From assembly GCF_034651555.1 (NCBI RefSeq), contig NZ_JAYEEQ010000003.1, forward strand, positions 62,001 through 126,000: a stretch of DNA of 64,000 nt, read 5' to 3'. The position numbers and the translations under genes are program-made. The stretch is from Aurantibrevibacter litoralis (lineage in GTDB: Bacteria > Bacteroidota > Bacteroidia > Flavobacteriales > Flavobacteriaceae). The notes beneath the pieces were generated by a model. It saw only the letters and a list, made by a program, of their open reading frames with translations. It was not told where the DNA came from and ran no database searches. Shown piece by piece: positions 28,645 through 38,350 of this stretch (its first letter is position 1; each line of letters opens with the position of its first letter).

Positions 28645-30162
28645 CTAAATGATGTTCAACATTTTTTCAGTTGCCTTTATCGCAGAAACCGTCTGATCTG
28701 AGTCTAGCCCCGTGGTGGTAAACTCTCTGCCTTCCTTCTCCCAGGTAATCAACGTTTCGCAAAGGGCATCCGAATTACTGCCCGGGGGAATGCGCACGGC
28801 ATAGTCGACCAGTTTGGGCAAACTCAATTTTCTGGATGCATAGAGCTTTCTAAGGGCATTCATAAAGGCATCGTATTGGCCATCACCTTGCGCGTGTGCC
28901 TCAAAACAATTGCCTTCAATTTCAACAGCCACGGTGGTAGAGGGCATTAATCCCTTGGAATGGGTAAGTACATACGATTTTACAAGCACTTTCTTTTGAT
29001 AGGCCTCACTGTCTAAAATATCTGATATAATGTAAGGTAAATCCTCCTTGGTGACCCGTTCCTTTTTATCGCCCAATTCGATGATGCGCTCCGTTACTTT
29101 TTTAAGTTCATCGTTGTTAAGAGTTAATCCTAATTCTTGGAGATTCTTAACAATATTAGCTTTTCCCGATAATTTTCCCAGTGCATATTTTCGCTTTCTT
29201 CCGAACCGCTCCGGTAACAAATTATTAAAGTAAAGGTTCATTTTGTTATCTCCATCTGCATGAATGCCGGCTGTTTGCGTAAATACATTATCACCAACTA
29301 TGGGTTTATTGGCAGGGATGCTAAATCCGGTAAATGCCGAAACAAGTTTGCTTACTTTATACAGTGATGATTCGTTTACAGAAGTGGTTATATCGGGTAA
29401 AAAATCGTTTATGGCTGCAATGACACTGGCCATTGGGGCATTCCCGGCTCTTTCGCCCATGCCATTGATGGTTAAGTGAAGTCCATGACAACCGGCTTTT
29501 ACGGCTTCTAAGGCATTGGCTACCCCTAGGTCGTAGTCATTATGACCATGAAAATCGATATGTAGGGTAGGGTATCGTTGTATGATTTCTGATAAAAAAT
29601 TGAAAGTTTCCCAATAGGTTAGGACACCTAAGGTGTCGGGCAATAAAATCCTTTTCACAGGTTGGGTGGTCAAAAAGTCCAAAAACTGGAACACATAATC
29701 TTTGGAATTTCGCATGCCATTACTCCAATCTTCTAAATAAATTTGATTGTTGATTCCTCTTTTTTTGGCGTCTTCAAAAACGGCAGCAATTTCGCCAAAA
29801 TGCTGTTCCGGAGTTTTCTTTAATTGATGCGTTAAATGGTTTAAAGAGCCTTTTGTGAGGAGGTTTTGGGTTTTTGCACCGGTTTGTTCCATCCAATCCA
29901 ATGAAACCCCTGCATCTGTAAAGGTAAGTACTTCAATTTGTTCTAGATATCCGGACGCTTCGGCCCATTCTGTGATTTTTTTTACCGCTTGTAATTCGCC
30001 CTCAGATACTCTGGCAGAGGCCACCTCAATGCGGTCTACTTTAAGTTCTTCCAAAAGCAATTTAGCCAGGGTTAGTTTTTCCGAGGCCGAGAAGGATACT
30101 CCCGAAGTTTGCTCGCCATCTCGGAGCGTAGTATCCATTATTTCAATTTTTCTTTGCTTCAT
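28645..30162 (-). CDS. leuA: 2-isopropylmalate synthase-family enzyme (LeuA, possibly citramalate-synthase-like)
   Basis: 505 residues. The HMGL-like TIM barrel carries the DTTLRDGEQTSGVSF motif with metal-binding Asp, the histidine pair HGHNDYDLGVAN, and GMGERAGNAP. The C-terminal LeuA-dimer/regulatory domain starts near residue 370. The enzyme condenses acetyl-CoA with a 2-oxo acid: 2-oxoisovalerate for leucine, or pyruvate for citramalate. Its place between leuD and leuB supports LeuA. The sequence belongs to a subgroup in which LeuA and CimA are hard to tell apart, and no ilvA is visible in the window, so pyruvate use cannot be ruled out. The ATG at 30162 gives MKQRKIEIMDTTLRDGEQ, the normal N-terminus. 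Confidence 0.85.
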   Translation of the reverse strand: MKQRKIEIMDTTLRDGEQTSGVSFSASEKLTLAKLLLEELKVDRIEVASARVSEGELQAVKKITEWAEASGYLEQIEVLTFTDAGVSLDWMEQTGAKTQNLLTKGSLNHLTHQLKKTPEQHFGEIAAVFEDAKKRGINNQIYLEDWSNGMRNSKDYVFQFLDFLTTQPVKRILLPDTLGVLTYWETFNFLSEIIQRYPTLHIDFHGHNDYDLGVANALEAVKAGCHGLHLTINGMGERAGNAPMASVIAAINDFLPDITTSVNESSLYKVSKLVSAFTGFSIPANKPIVGDNVFTQTAGIHADGDNKMNLYFNNLLPERFGRKRKYALGKLSGKANIVKNLQELGLTLNNDELKKVTERIIELGDKKERVTKEDLPYIISDILDSEAYQKKVLVKSYVLTHSKGLMPSTTVAVEIEGNCFEAHAQGDGQYDAFMNALRKLYASRKLSLPKLVDYAVRIPPGSNSDALCETLITWEKEGREFTTTGLDSDQTVSAIKATEKMLNII

Positions 30163-30253
30163 TTTAAAGGTTGCACATAATGCTACTTAAGTAAAGGGGG
30201 TTCATTGGAAATATCCCAATATAGATGGGTTGTACGTATGATCTTTCCTAAAA

Positions 30254-30850
30254 TTATAAAGGTGTATTTGCAGCAAATTTTTCGATGGTTGGTTTCATGT
30301 TTAATAGGTAATCAATATCATCAAAACCATTTTGCATATTCTTCTTTTTGTAGTCATTAATTTCAAAGGACTCCTGAACTCCGGTAGCCAAAAGTGTTAT
30401 TTTTTGCGTACCTAAATCCACTTCTAATTCCGTGGTTGGATCTGCTTCTATCGCTTTAAAAATGGTCTCCAAGAACTCCGGACTCACTTGTACGGGCAGC
30501 ACACCAATATTAAGACAGTTTCCTTTAAAAATATCTGCGAAAAAGCTAGAAACCACACATCGAAATCCATAGTCATAGATAGCCCAAACTGCGTGTTCTC
30601 TAGAAGATCCGGAACCAAAATTTTTACCGCCCACTAAAATTTTACCACTATAGGTCGCATTGTTCAGCACAAAATCGGACTTAGGGTTATTATCTTGATT
30701 ATAACGCCAATCTCTAAACAAATTATCGCCAAATCCTTTGCGTTCAGTCGCTTTTAAGAATCTTGCCGGAATAATTTGATCGGTATCTACGTTCTCTATA
30801 GGCAGTGGTACTGCGGTACTTTTAAGGATGTTAAATTTATCGTATGCCAT
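30254..30850 (-). CDS. leuD: 3-isopropylmalate dehydratase, small subunit
   Basis: 198 residues from the ATG at 30850 (MAYDKFNIL), the family's usual length; a TTG at 30892 opens the frame earlier but adds 14 unlikely residues. Aconitase swivel-domain motifs are NVDTDQIIPARFLK and NFGSGSSREHAVWAIYDYG. With LeuC it interconverts 2- and 3-isopropylmalate. It lies 104 bases after leuC on the minus strand and 91 bases before leuA. Confidence 0.95.
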   Translation of the reverse strand: MAYDKFNILKSTAVPLPIENVDTDQIIPARFLKATERKGFGDNLFRDWRYNQDNNPKSDFVLNNATYSGKILVGGKNFGSGSSREHAVWAIYDYGFRCVVSSFFADIFKGNCLNIGVLPVQVSPEFLETIFKAIEADPTTELEVDLGTQKITLLATGVQESFEINDYKKKNMQNGFDDIDYLLNMKPTIEKFAANTPL

Positions 30851-30954
30851 TATTCGGTGTTCGTTTATTGTTTTTTTAATGCTCCCATACAAGCATTTTA
30901 GCTTTATCTTAAAGATTTGATTTTCGCATAGAATTACGATTCACAAGGCTCAAA

Positions 30955-32367
30955 TCAATTAGGTACTAATGCCTCCATGAGTTCCCGAGGGTCCGTTACC
31001 TTTCCGGTTACGGCTGCGGCGGCAGCTACGAGCGGACTTGCCAATAAAGTTCTGGATCCCGGGCCTTGGCGCCCTTCAAAGTTTCGGTTAGAGGTACTTA
31101 CGGCTAATTTTCCGGGGGGAATTTTGTCATCATTCATGGCAAGGCAAGCAGAACATCCGGGTTCTCGCAATTCAAAACCGGACGCTTGCAAAATGTCGAG
31201 AATCCCTTCTTCTTTAATAGCCGTTTCTACTTTATGCGATCCCGGTACCAGCCAAACGGTAACATTGGGTGCCTTTTTTCTACCTTTAACAATGGAGGCA
31301 AAGGCTCTGAAATCTTCAATTCTACCATTGGTACAACTCCCCAAAAATACAAAATCAATAGGCTTTCCAATCATAGCTTCTCCTTCATTAAAGGCCATAT
31401 ATTGCAGGGATTTTTTATAGGTTGATGCACCACCTTGTACAGCGTCTGATGTGGGGATGTCTTTGGTGATCCCCATACCCATTCCAGGGTTGGTACCATA
31501 AGTAATCATAGGTTCAATGTCTGCACCATTAAAACGAAATTCTTTATCAAAAGGCGCATCGGTATCCGTATAGAGCGTTTCCCAATAGCTCATTGCTTTC
31601 TCCCATTCTGCCCCTTTGGGTGTAAATTCGCGTCCGGCAATATATTCAAAGGTTTTTTCGTCAGGCGCAATCATACCGCCTCGAGCACCCATTTCAATAC
31701 TTAGGTTGCAAACGGTCATACGGCCTTCCATACTCATATTTCTAAATATTTCTCCGGCATATTCCACGAAGTAGCCTGTAGCTCCGGAAGTTGTTAATTT
31801 GGAAATAATAAAAAGAGCCACGTCCTTTGGTGTTACACCAAAATTTAAATCTCCGTCAATGGTTATGCGCATACTTTTTGGTTTGGGCTGCATAATACAT
31901 TGGGTGGCCAAAACCATTTCTACCTCAGAGGTTCCGATGCCAAACGCAATAGCACCAAATGCACCGTGCGTAGAGGTATGAGAATCACCACAAACAATAG
32001 TAGCTCCAGGAAGGGTAATTCCATATTCCGGACCAACGACATGGACAATGCCATTTTTTTCATGACCCAACCCCCAATACGAAATACCATGTGCTTTGGC
32101 ATTTTCTTCCAATGCTTTCAATTGAATAGCGGATAATGGATCGGCTACCGGTAAATGCTGATTGATAGTGGGCGTATTATGATCTGCCGTTGCGAAGGTA
32201 CGCTCAGGATATAAAACCTTAATCCCCCTGCTTTTTAGCCCTAAAAACGCAACGGGACTTGTAACCTCGTGCACCATGTGCCGATCAATGAAAAGGACAT
32301 CAGGCCCGTTTTCTATTTTATGAACGACATGGGCATCCCATACTTTGTCAAATAATGTTTTTTTCAT
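30955..32367 (-). CDS. leuC: 3-isopropylmalate dehydratase, large subunit
   Basis: 470 residues. The 4Fe-4S ligands appear as one Cys in LGSCTNGRIEDF and two in EPGCSACLAMN. Other aconitase-family blocks are DHNTPT, VCGDSHTSTHGAFGAIAFGIG and SNRNFEGRQGPGSRTLLASP. It forms the heterodimeric dehydratase with LeuD. It is the first gene of the leu cluster, preceded by a ~290-base gap holding a repeat fragment (32396-32434) but no clear -7 box. Confidence 0.97.
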   Translation of the reverse strand: MKKTLFDKVWDAHVVHKIENGPDVLFIDRHMVHEVTSPVAFLGLKSRGIKVLYPERTFATADHNTPTINQHLPVADPLSAIQLKALEENAKAHGISYWGLGHEKNGIVHVVGPEYGITLPGATIVCGDSHTSTHGAFGAIAFGIGTSEVEMVLATQCIMQPKPKSMRITIDGDLNFGVTPKDVALFIISKLTTSGATGYFVEYAGEIFRNMSMEGRMTVCNLSIEMGARGGMIAPDEKTFEYIAGREFTPKGAEWEKAMSYWETLYTDTDAPFDKEFRFNGADIEPMITYGTNPGMGMGITKDIPTSDAVQGGASTYKKSLQYMAFNEGEAMIGKPIDFVFLGSCTNGRIEDFRAFASIVKGRKKAPNVTVWLVPGSHKVETAIKEEGILDILQASGFELREPGCSACLAMNDDKIPPGKLAVSTSNRNFEGRQGPGSRTLLASPLVAAAAAVTGKVTDPRELMEALVPN

Positions 32368-32395
32368 GTATTAGTATTTATTTTATCAAATTGGT

Positions 32396-32434
32396 CATGC
32401 TTCGACTGCGCTCAGCACAGGAATGAAACTCGCC
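32396..32434 (-). repeat. Short fragment related to the dispersed structured repeat
   Basis: Read on the minus strand, CTGAGCGCAGTCGAAG matches CTGAGCGCAGTAGAAG in the repeat copy at 49155-49370 with one change. A GAGTTTCAT stretch flanks it, though in a different order from the full repeat. It lies 30-70 bases upstream of leuC, so it falls in the leu leader or promoter region. Confidence 0.5.
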
Positions 32435-32660
32435 AATAATCATTCTCTAATGTGTTACACTTTTTAGCATGGCTCATTTCATCTTTATTATGTAATATTT
32501 GTAGTAAAGTCACTTTAATTTTTACGCCTTCAGAAATGGAACATTTTAAAACGTGCAAATTTAAAAATATAAGATTTTATAACCTAGACATCTGGCTTGG
32601 AATTACGATGTTCAAATTCTTGTTTTCTTCTGTTTAGAAGGTGATTTTTTTAAGAAGCGT

Positions 32661-34766
32661 TCAACTTACGTAGTTCCAAATATTTTTCTGCTGCATCAAA
32701 ATCGTTAAGGTTTCCTTTACAGCTCGGTTTTCCTCTAATTGTAGTACAGGATCCTTTTTAAGGAAAGATACCGCATATTGCCGGGCAAGTTGTACTATTT
32801 TTGCATCTTTTACGATATCCGCAATCTTTAAATTGAGCATGCCACTTTGTTGCGTGCCCATGAGGTCTCCGGGACCACGAAGTTTCAAGTCCACTTCGGC
32901 CAATTGAAATCCGTCATTGGTGCTTACCATGGTTTCTATACGGGTTTTCGCTTCTGCAGAAAGTTTGTGGCCAGTCATCAAGATACAATAACTTTGATCG
33001 GCACCGCGTCCCACACGACCACGAAGCTGGTGTAGCTGCGACAAGCCGAAACGTTCTGCACTTTCAATGACCATTACGCTAGCATTGGGTACGTTTACAC
33101 CTACTTCTATGACTGTGGTAGCTACCATGATCTGCGTTTCACCCTTAATAAATCGCTGCATCTCATAGTCTTTGTCTTCCGCTTTCATTTGGCCGTGAAC
33201 AATAGAAATTTGATAGGTAGGAAGCGGAAAGTCTCGTGCCATACTGTCGTACCCATCCATTAAATCTTTGTAATCCAAAGCTTCAGACTCCTTTATAAGC
33301 GGATATACCACGTAAATTTGACGGCCTTTAGCAATTTCCGATTTTAGAAAACCAAAAACTTTTAAGCGATTGCCATCATACCGATGTACTGTTTTTATAG
33401 GCTTTCGCCCGGGAGGCAATTCATCGATAACCGAAATATCCAAATCGCCGTATAAACTCATAGCCAATGTTCGGGGTATGGGGGTCGCTGTCATTACTAA
33501 AATATGTGGAGGAAGCGTGTTTTTATGCCACAATCGAGAGCGCTGTGCCACCCCAAAACGATGCTGTTCATCCACTATGGCAAGGCCTAGATTTTGGTAG
33601 TTTACCTTGTCTTCCAAAAGCGCATGGGTGCCAATGAGGATATGTATTTCCCCACGTTCTAGTTGTTCATGGATTTTTTTCCGTTCCGATTTCTTAACCG
33701 AACCTGTAAGCAACCCTATCCGAATACCAATTCCGGAGGCTAACTGCTGTAAGCTGTTAAAATGTTGCTGCGCCAAAATTTCGGTAGGCGCCATAAGGCA
33801 AGATTGATACCCATTGTCTATGGCCAAAAGCATAATTAAGAGTGCCACAATAGTTTTTCCGGAACCCACATCGCCTTGCAGCAAGCGGTTCATTTGCGCC
33901 TTACTTCCCAAATCGGCACGAATTTCTTTTACCACCCTTTTTTGGGCATTGGTAAGTTGAAACGGCAGGTGATTTTCATAAAATTCATTGAATAACGTGC
34001 CCACCTTATGAAAGGGAAAGCCTTTTATTTTATGTTTTCGCAACATTTTTTTGGAAAGGAGTTGCAGTTGTATAAAGAATAATTCTTCAAACTTTAAACG
34101 GAATTCAGCTTGTGCTAAGAGTTGTTGGTTTTTTGGAAAATGAATATTGAATAGGGCTTCCGATCGGGAAAGAAGTTTTAAATCTGCCCGTAGGTCTTTC
34201 GACAGCGTTTCGGGAAAGGAACCTTTGGCTTCAACAAACAATTGTTGTAACATTTTATGAATTACCTTATTGCTGATTCCTTTATTGCTCAATTTTTCCG
34301 TAGATGGGTAAACCGGCTGCATGTACAATCGAAGCCCTTTTTGATGCGCTTCTAACAATTCCATCTCCGGATGCGGCATGGAAACAATACCATTAAACCA
34401 ATTGCAACGCCCAAAAATAACGTAAGGCGTATTCAATTTTAGGTTTTCACGAATCCATTTAACACCTCTAAACCACACCAATTCCATTTGCCCGGTAGTG
34501 TCCTCAAAGGTGGCTACCAATCGGCTTCCTTTATTTTGAGCTACAGTTTTGAGATGCACAATTTTCCCAATGATTTGTACGTCGGCACTTTGTGGTTGTA
34601 TTTCTGCTATGGTATAGTACCGGGTTCTGTCGATATACCGGTTCGGAAAAAGATGCAACAAATCATCGTAAGAACCTATATTAAGCTCGGACGTAAGGGT
34701 TTGTGCCCTATGGGGTCCTACACCTTTCAGATACACAATAGGCGTATTAAGAAAATTCTGGTTCAT
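32661..34766 (-). CDS. recG: ATP-dependent DNA helicase RecG
   Basis: 701 residues, the usual RecG length. The N-terminal wedge/OB domain is followed by helicase domains with Walker A GDVGSGKTIVALL, DEQH box AIVDEQHRFGVAQRSRL, MTATPIPRTLAM, VVYPLIKESE and the C-terminal QLRGRVGRG. RecG remodels stalled replication forks and Holliday junctions. It is on the minus strand after the leu cluster but separated from it by about 290 bases and oriented the same way. The start ATG at 34766 (MNQNFLNTPIVYLKGVGP) is the common family start. Confidence 0.97.
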   Translation of the reverse strand: MNQNFLNTPIVYLKGVGPHRAQTLTSELNIGSYDDLLHLFPNRYIDRTRYYTIAEIQPQSADVQIIGKIVHLKTVAQNKGSRLVATFEDTTGQMELVWFRGVKWIRENLKLNTPYVIFGRCNWFNGIVSMPHPEMELLEAHQKGLRLYMQPVYPSTEKLSNKGISNKVIHKMLQQLFVEAKGSFPETLSKDLRADLKLLSRSEALFNIHFPKNQQLLAQAEFRLKFEELFFIQLQLLSKKMLRKHKIKGFPFHKVGTLFNEFYENHLPFQLTNAQKRVVKEIRADLGSKAQMNRLLQGDVGSGKTIVALLIMLLAIDNGYQSCLMAPTEILAQQHFNSLQQLASGIGIRIGLLTGSVKKSERKKIHEQLERGEIHILIGTHALLEDKVNYQNLGLAIVDEQHRFGVAQRSRLWHKNTLPPHILVMTATPIPRTLAMSLYGDLDISVIDELPPGRKPIKTVHRYDGNRLKVFGFLKSEIAKGRQIYVVYPLIKESEALDYKDLMDGYDSMARDFPLPTYQISIVHGQMKAEDKDYEMQRFIKGETQIMVATTVIEVGVNVPNASVMVIESAERFGLSQLHQLRGRVGRGADQSYCILMTGHKLSAEAKTRIETMVSTNDGFQLAEVDLKLRGPGDLMGTQQSGMLNLKIADIVKDAKIVQLARQYAVSFLKKDPVLQLEENRAVKETLTILMQQKNIWNYVS

Positions 34767-34816
34767 GCGACTAAAATAGTGGTAAACCTATAAAACTGCA
34801 ACAAAGCAAAATACTT

Positions 34817-35060
34817 AATCTAAAGAATTCTCTGGAGCATACCCCGGGTTTTCGCAGCCACCTTTGCTTTGGAGCTATCGAAACTACTATTGGTAGTTTT
34901 GGGTGCGGTAACATTATGAATTTCGGTTTCGACTTTCAGGTAAAAATGAAACCGGCGAAATTTGCCCTGAGCACTTCGATAAACTAAGTAGGGCGTTTAT
35001 TGAAGGGGTAGCCCCAAGGCTTGCCTATGGGATCGTCAGTTTTACGAAATTCTTTATTTT
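34817..35060 (+). repeat. Diverged copy (C) of a structured dispersed repeat
   Basis: This copy has the same module order as the copies at 49155 and 50190: AATCTAAAG at the left, a CTTTGGAG hairpin, a stem-loop ending before GGGTG, AATTTCGGTTT, AAAATGAAACCGGCGAAA, CTGAGC, GGCTTGCCT, and GTCAGTTTTACGAAATT at the right. Stems are kept by paired changes: AAACTAC/GTAGTTT here replaces GGAACTG/CAGTTCC in the others. It sits between the divergent recG and M1 peptidase genes. The open frame on the minus strand at 34984-35193 is part of it and not a gene. Confidence 0.65.
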
Positions 35061-35363
35061 GTGGTTTATTTGTATTTGGGTTTCCATGAATCCGTTGAAA
35101 AATAATACGGTGGTAGTCGTAGGAAAATACTATTTTTAATTGAACAACTAGATTTATGGGCATTTTAGTATGAACAAAAAAAATACTTTTCAATGCTAGT
35201 TTAAGATATAAATAGTATGGATCACGCCATTATTTATTCATAAAAATGCACCGTTACGTAGGCGTAATTGAGACAGATGAAACCTTCATGATAATTTATA
35301 GACATATAGGAGAAAGAATACGTGGATGTCCATGTGTTCACCGAAAAAAGATAAAACAAATAT
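35061..35363. other. Gap without recognisable genes or signals
   Basis: This A+T-rich stretch between repeat copy C and the M1 peptidase start should hold the peptidase promoter. I find no exact TAnnTTTG box, hairpin or coding fragment in it. Confidence 0.5.
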
Positions 35364-37448
35364 ATGAAACAACTTCTACAGATTTTTTTAGCATTTTATG
35401 TCTTGTTAATGAATGCTCAAAAAACGCCTATAGTAGATTTTACGCATGCCGATGCAGCTTTAACCATTAACCCCAATACAAAAGAAATAGGTGGACGCGT
35501 TACTTATACATTCCATGTTTCCGAGACAATAGACACTGTTTTTTTAGACGCAAAAGCCCATCAATTTTCGGAGGTTACTTTAAATACAAAAAAAGTTCGT
35601 TTTACAAACGACGGCACTAAAATCACTGTAAAATATCATTTTAAAAAAGGAAGAGCGTATACATTATCGTTAACCTATACGGTACGCCCTAAACAGACCG
35701 TTTATTTCGTGGGCTGGGATGGGAATAGCCAAAACAAACAAATATGGACGCAAGGTCAGGGCAAGTACACCAGCCATTGGCTGCCCAGCTTTGACGATAT
35801 GACCGAAAAAGTGGAGTTTGATTTGAGCATTACGTTTAATAAGCAGTACGAAGTAATGGCCAATGGCGCACTTGTTTCAGTTCAAGAAAAGGATAGCCTT
35901 AAGACGTGGAACTTTAACATGAATAAGCCCATGAGTAGCTATTTGGTAGCATTTGCCATCGGCAAGTATCACAAAAAAGAATTGCGATCTGCCAGCGGGG
36001 TACCTTTAGCACTCTATTACTACCCTAAGGACAGTGTGCGCATAGAACCAACGTATCGGTATTCGAAAGAAATTTTTGATATACTGGAAACAGAAATCGG
36101 CGTGGCATATCCATGGCAAAATTATAAGCAAATTCCCGTTCGCGATTTTTTATATGCCGGTATGGAAAATACAGGCAATACTATTTTTTCTGATGCCTAT
36201 GTAATAGATTCAGTCGCGTTTAAAGATCGAAATTATATCAACATTAATGCCCATGAATTAGCACACCAATGGTTTGGCAATTTGGTTACAGAAGTAGATA
36301 GCGCACATCATTGGTTGCATGAAGGTTTTGCTACCTATTATGCACTTTTAGCAGAAAAGACGCTTTTTGGTGAACCTTATTTTTATTGGAATCTTTTAGA
36401 ATCTGCCCAACAGCTAAACGAATTGTCTCGAAATGGTAAGGGAGAGGCCTTAACCGATCCGAAAGCTGGCAGCCTTACCTTTTATCAAAAGGGTGCATGG
36501 GCCTTATTTATGCTTCGCCAACGTGTTGGTGAGGAGTCCTTTAGGGAAGGTGTGAAAAATTATTTAGTGACACATCAATTTAGGAATGTAACTGTTTCTG
36601 ATTTTTTAGAGGCTGTAGAAGCAGCAAGTGGGCAAGATCTTTCAGATTTTGAAGCGCTTTGGTTGCACAATACGACATTTCCTATGGGGATTGCCAAGAG
36701 CGCACTGTCCCGTGCTTCTAGTGAAATGGCAGATTTTTTTGCATTGCAAGAGGAAATGATCACCACCACCATTGATCAGGAAAACGTAGTAAAAAAATAT
36801 TGGCAAAAATCAAATTCGCCTTTTTTTAAAAAAGCAGTGATTGCGTTGTATAACAGGTATATGGGGGTCAATTTTATTCAAGAAGCCTTACGGTCCGATA
36901 GTTGGGAGATACGACAGGCACTTGCCGTGCACATCCGGAAAATTCCCGATGAACTGCAAACAGAATTTGCATCCCTTTTGAACGACGCAAGTTACGAAAC
37001 TATAGAAAATGCGCTTTATCGGTTGTGGATTCAGTTCCCGAATCACCGCAACCAGTATTTAGATAAAACGAAGGGCATAGAAGGTTTTTCCAATAAAAAT
37101 GTACGCATACTTTGGCTATCTTTAGCGGTATTAACCAATGGGTATGAGGTAGCTAAAAAGCCTGAATATTATGCGGAATTGGCAGGCTACACCGCAGTAG
37201 ATTTTGGATATGAGATTCGGCAGACCGCCTTTCAATATGTACATAATGCCTTTGAGTATACGGATCAGAACCTAAAAGACCTTATTAATGCAACAGCGCA
37301 TCACGTGTGGCAATTTCGAAAATTTGCCCGTGAGTTACTCAATGAACTACTAGAAAATCAAGATTATAGAAAACGCATACAGGTTTTGGCTCAGCACTTA
37401 CCGGTAGCGGAAACTGCATATGTATTCACTAAATTAGGAACAAAATGA
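35364..37448 (+). CDS. M1-family zinc aminopeptidase, exported
   Basis: 694 residues. A signal peptide covers about 1-18 (ending LMNAQ). The GAMEN-type substrate motif is GMENTGN starting at residue 266. The zinc site is complete: HELAH at 297-301 and the third ligand Glu320 in WLHEGFATYY, spaced as HExxH-X18-E. The catalytic Tyr region lies near YQKGAWALFMLR. It removes N-terminal residues from peptides in the periplasm or at the surface. The C-terminal third is an alpha-helical HEAT-like region. The last codons overlap the patatin start (ATGA), so the two are translationally coupled. Compare the inactive M1-like protein at 59261-62101. Confidence 0.93.
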   Translation: MKQLLQIFLAFYVLLMNAQKTPIVDFTHADAALTINPNTKEIGGRVTYTFHVSETIDTVFLDAKAHQFSEVTLNTKKVRFTNDGTKITVKYHFKKGRAYTLSLTYTVRPKQTVYFVGWDGNSQNKQIWTQGQGKYTSHWLPSFDDMTEKVEFDLSITFNKQYEVMANGALVSVQEKDSLKTWNFNMNKPMSSYLVAFAIGKYHKKELRSASGVPLALYYYPKDSVRIEPTYRYSKEIFDILETEIGVAYPWQNYKQIPVRDFLYAGMENTGNTIFSDAYVIDSVAFKDRNYININAHELAHQWFGNLVTEVDSAHHWLHEGFATYYALLAEKTLFGEPYFYWNLLESAQQLNELSRNGKGEALTDPKAGSLTFYQKGAWALFMLRQRVGEESFREGVKNYLVTHQFRNVTVSDFLEAVEAASGQDLSDFEALWLHNTTFPMGIAKSALSRASSEMADFFALQEEMITTTIDQENVVKKYWQKSNSPFFKKAVIALYNRYMGVNFIQEALRSDSWEIRQALAVHIRKIPDELQTEFASLLNDASYETIENALYRLWIQFPNHRNQYLDKTKGIEGFSNKNVRILWLSLAVLTNGYEVAKKPEYYAELAGYTAVDFGYEIRQTAFQYVHNAFEYTDQNLKDLINATAHHVWQFRKFARELLNELLENQDYRKRIQVLAQHLPVAETAYVFTKLGTK

Positions 37449-38350
37449 GAGCAATGGTTATTTCAGGCGGTGGCAGTAAAGGTGCCTTTGCCGGGGGTGT
37501 GGCGCAATACCTTATGGAAGAGCAAAAGCAGGTTTACGATCTTTTTATTGGAACCTCTACGGGAAGCTTACTGATCTCGCATTTGGCACTTCAAGAAATC
37601 GAAAAAATACGATCGGTTTACACCTCTGTGAGTCAGGAAAATATATTTAGTACCTGTCCCTTTTCTATCACCAAAAAGCACGGCATTGAAAACATCAGTA
37701 TCAACCATTGGAATGTGCTGCTGAACTTTCTTAAAAAAAGCAAAACCTTCGGGGAGAGTTATAATTTACTAACGTTGATCAAAAAGACCCTAACCAAGGC
37801 AGATTTTGAAAAACTTAAAAAAGGCCCAAAAGACATTGTGGTTACTGTTTCTAATCTTTCATTAAATCAGGTAGAATACAAATCTATTACCCATTGCACG
37901 TATGACGAGTTTTGCGAATGGATATGGATTTCTTGCAACTATACGCCATTTATGACGCTAGTAAAAAAGAATGGCTGTGAGTATGCCGATGGTGGTTTGG
38001 GCAGTATGGTACCCATAGAAGAAGCAATAAAAAGAGGCGCTACGGTGGTAGATGCTATAATTTTACAAACCGAAGTGACCCATCTAAACCGGATGCCTTC
38101 CAAAAATGCTTTTTCGCTGCTGACCAATATGTTTGCTTTTATGTTAGATCGGATAGAGGATCAAAATATTCGGATCGGTAAATTTGCAGCGAAGCATAAT
38201 GATGCCATTATCAATTTTTATTATACCCCGGCCGTACTCACGACCAATTCCCTTATTTTTGACAAGGAAAAAATGACCGCTTGGTGGCAGAGTGGCTATA
38301 ATTTTGCCAAATTTAAAAGCACAGAAACCAATCAGATAGATGTAGAATGA
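37445..38350 (+). CDS. Patatin-like phospholipase, copy 1
   Basis: 301 residues. The oxyanion-hole loop is SGGGSKGAFAGGVAQYL (from residue 7), the nucleophile elbow is GTSTGS with Ser38, and the catalytic-dyad Asp182 is in the DGG motif (YADGGLGS). Patatins hydrolyse acyl chains from phospholipids or other lipids. No signal peptide or membrane segment is seen, so it is probably cytoplasmic. It overlaps the M1 peptidase stop by 4 bases and the next patatin start by 4 bases. The core is short, with no added domains. Confidence 0.9.
   Translation: MRAMVISGGGSKGAFAGGVAQYLMEEQKQVYDLFIGTSTGSLLISHLALQEIEKIRSVYTSVSQENIFSTCPFSITKKHGIENISINHWNVLLNFLKKSKTFGESYNLLTLIKKTLTKADFEKLKKGPKDIVVTVSNLSLNQVEYKSITHCTYDEFCEWIWISCNYTPFMTLVKKNGCEYADGGLGSMVPIEEAIKRGATVVDAIILQTEVTHLNRMPSKNAFSLLTNMFAFMLDRIEDQNIRIGKFAAKHNDAIINFYYTPAVLTTNSLIFDKEKMTAWWQSGYNFAKFKSTETNQIDVE

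Noticed and set aside
35246..35470. 74-codon plus-strand frame overlapping the M1 peptidase start
   Set aside because: It runs in another frame across the signal peptide of the peptidase and has no family resemblance.
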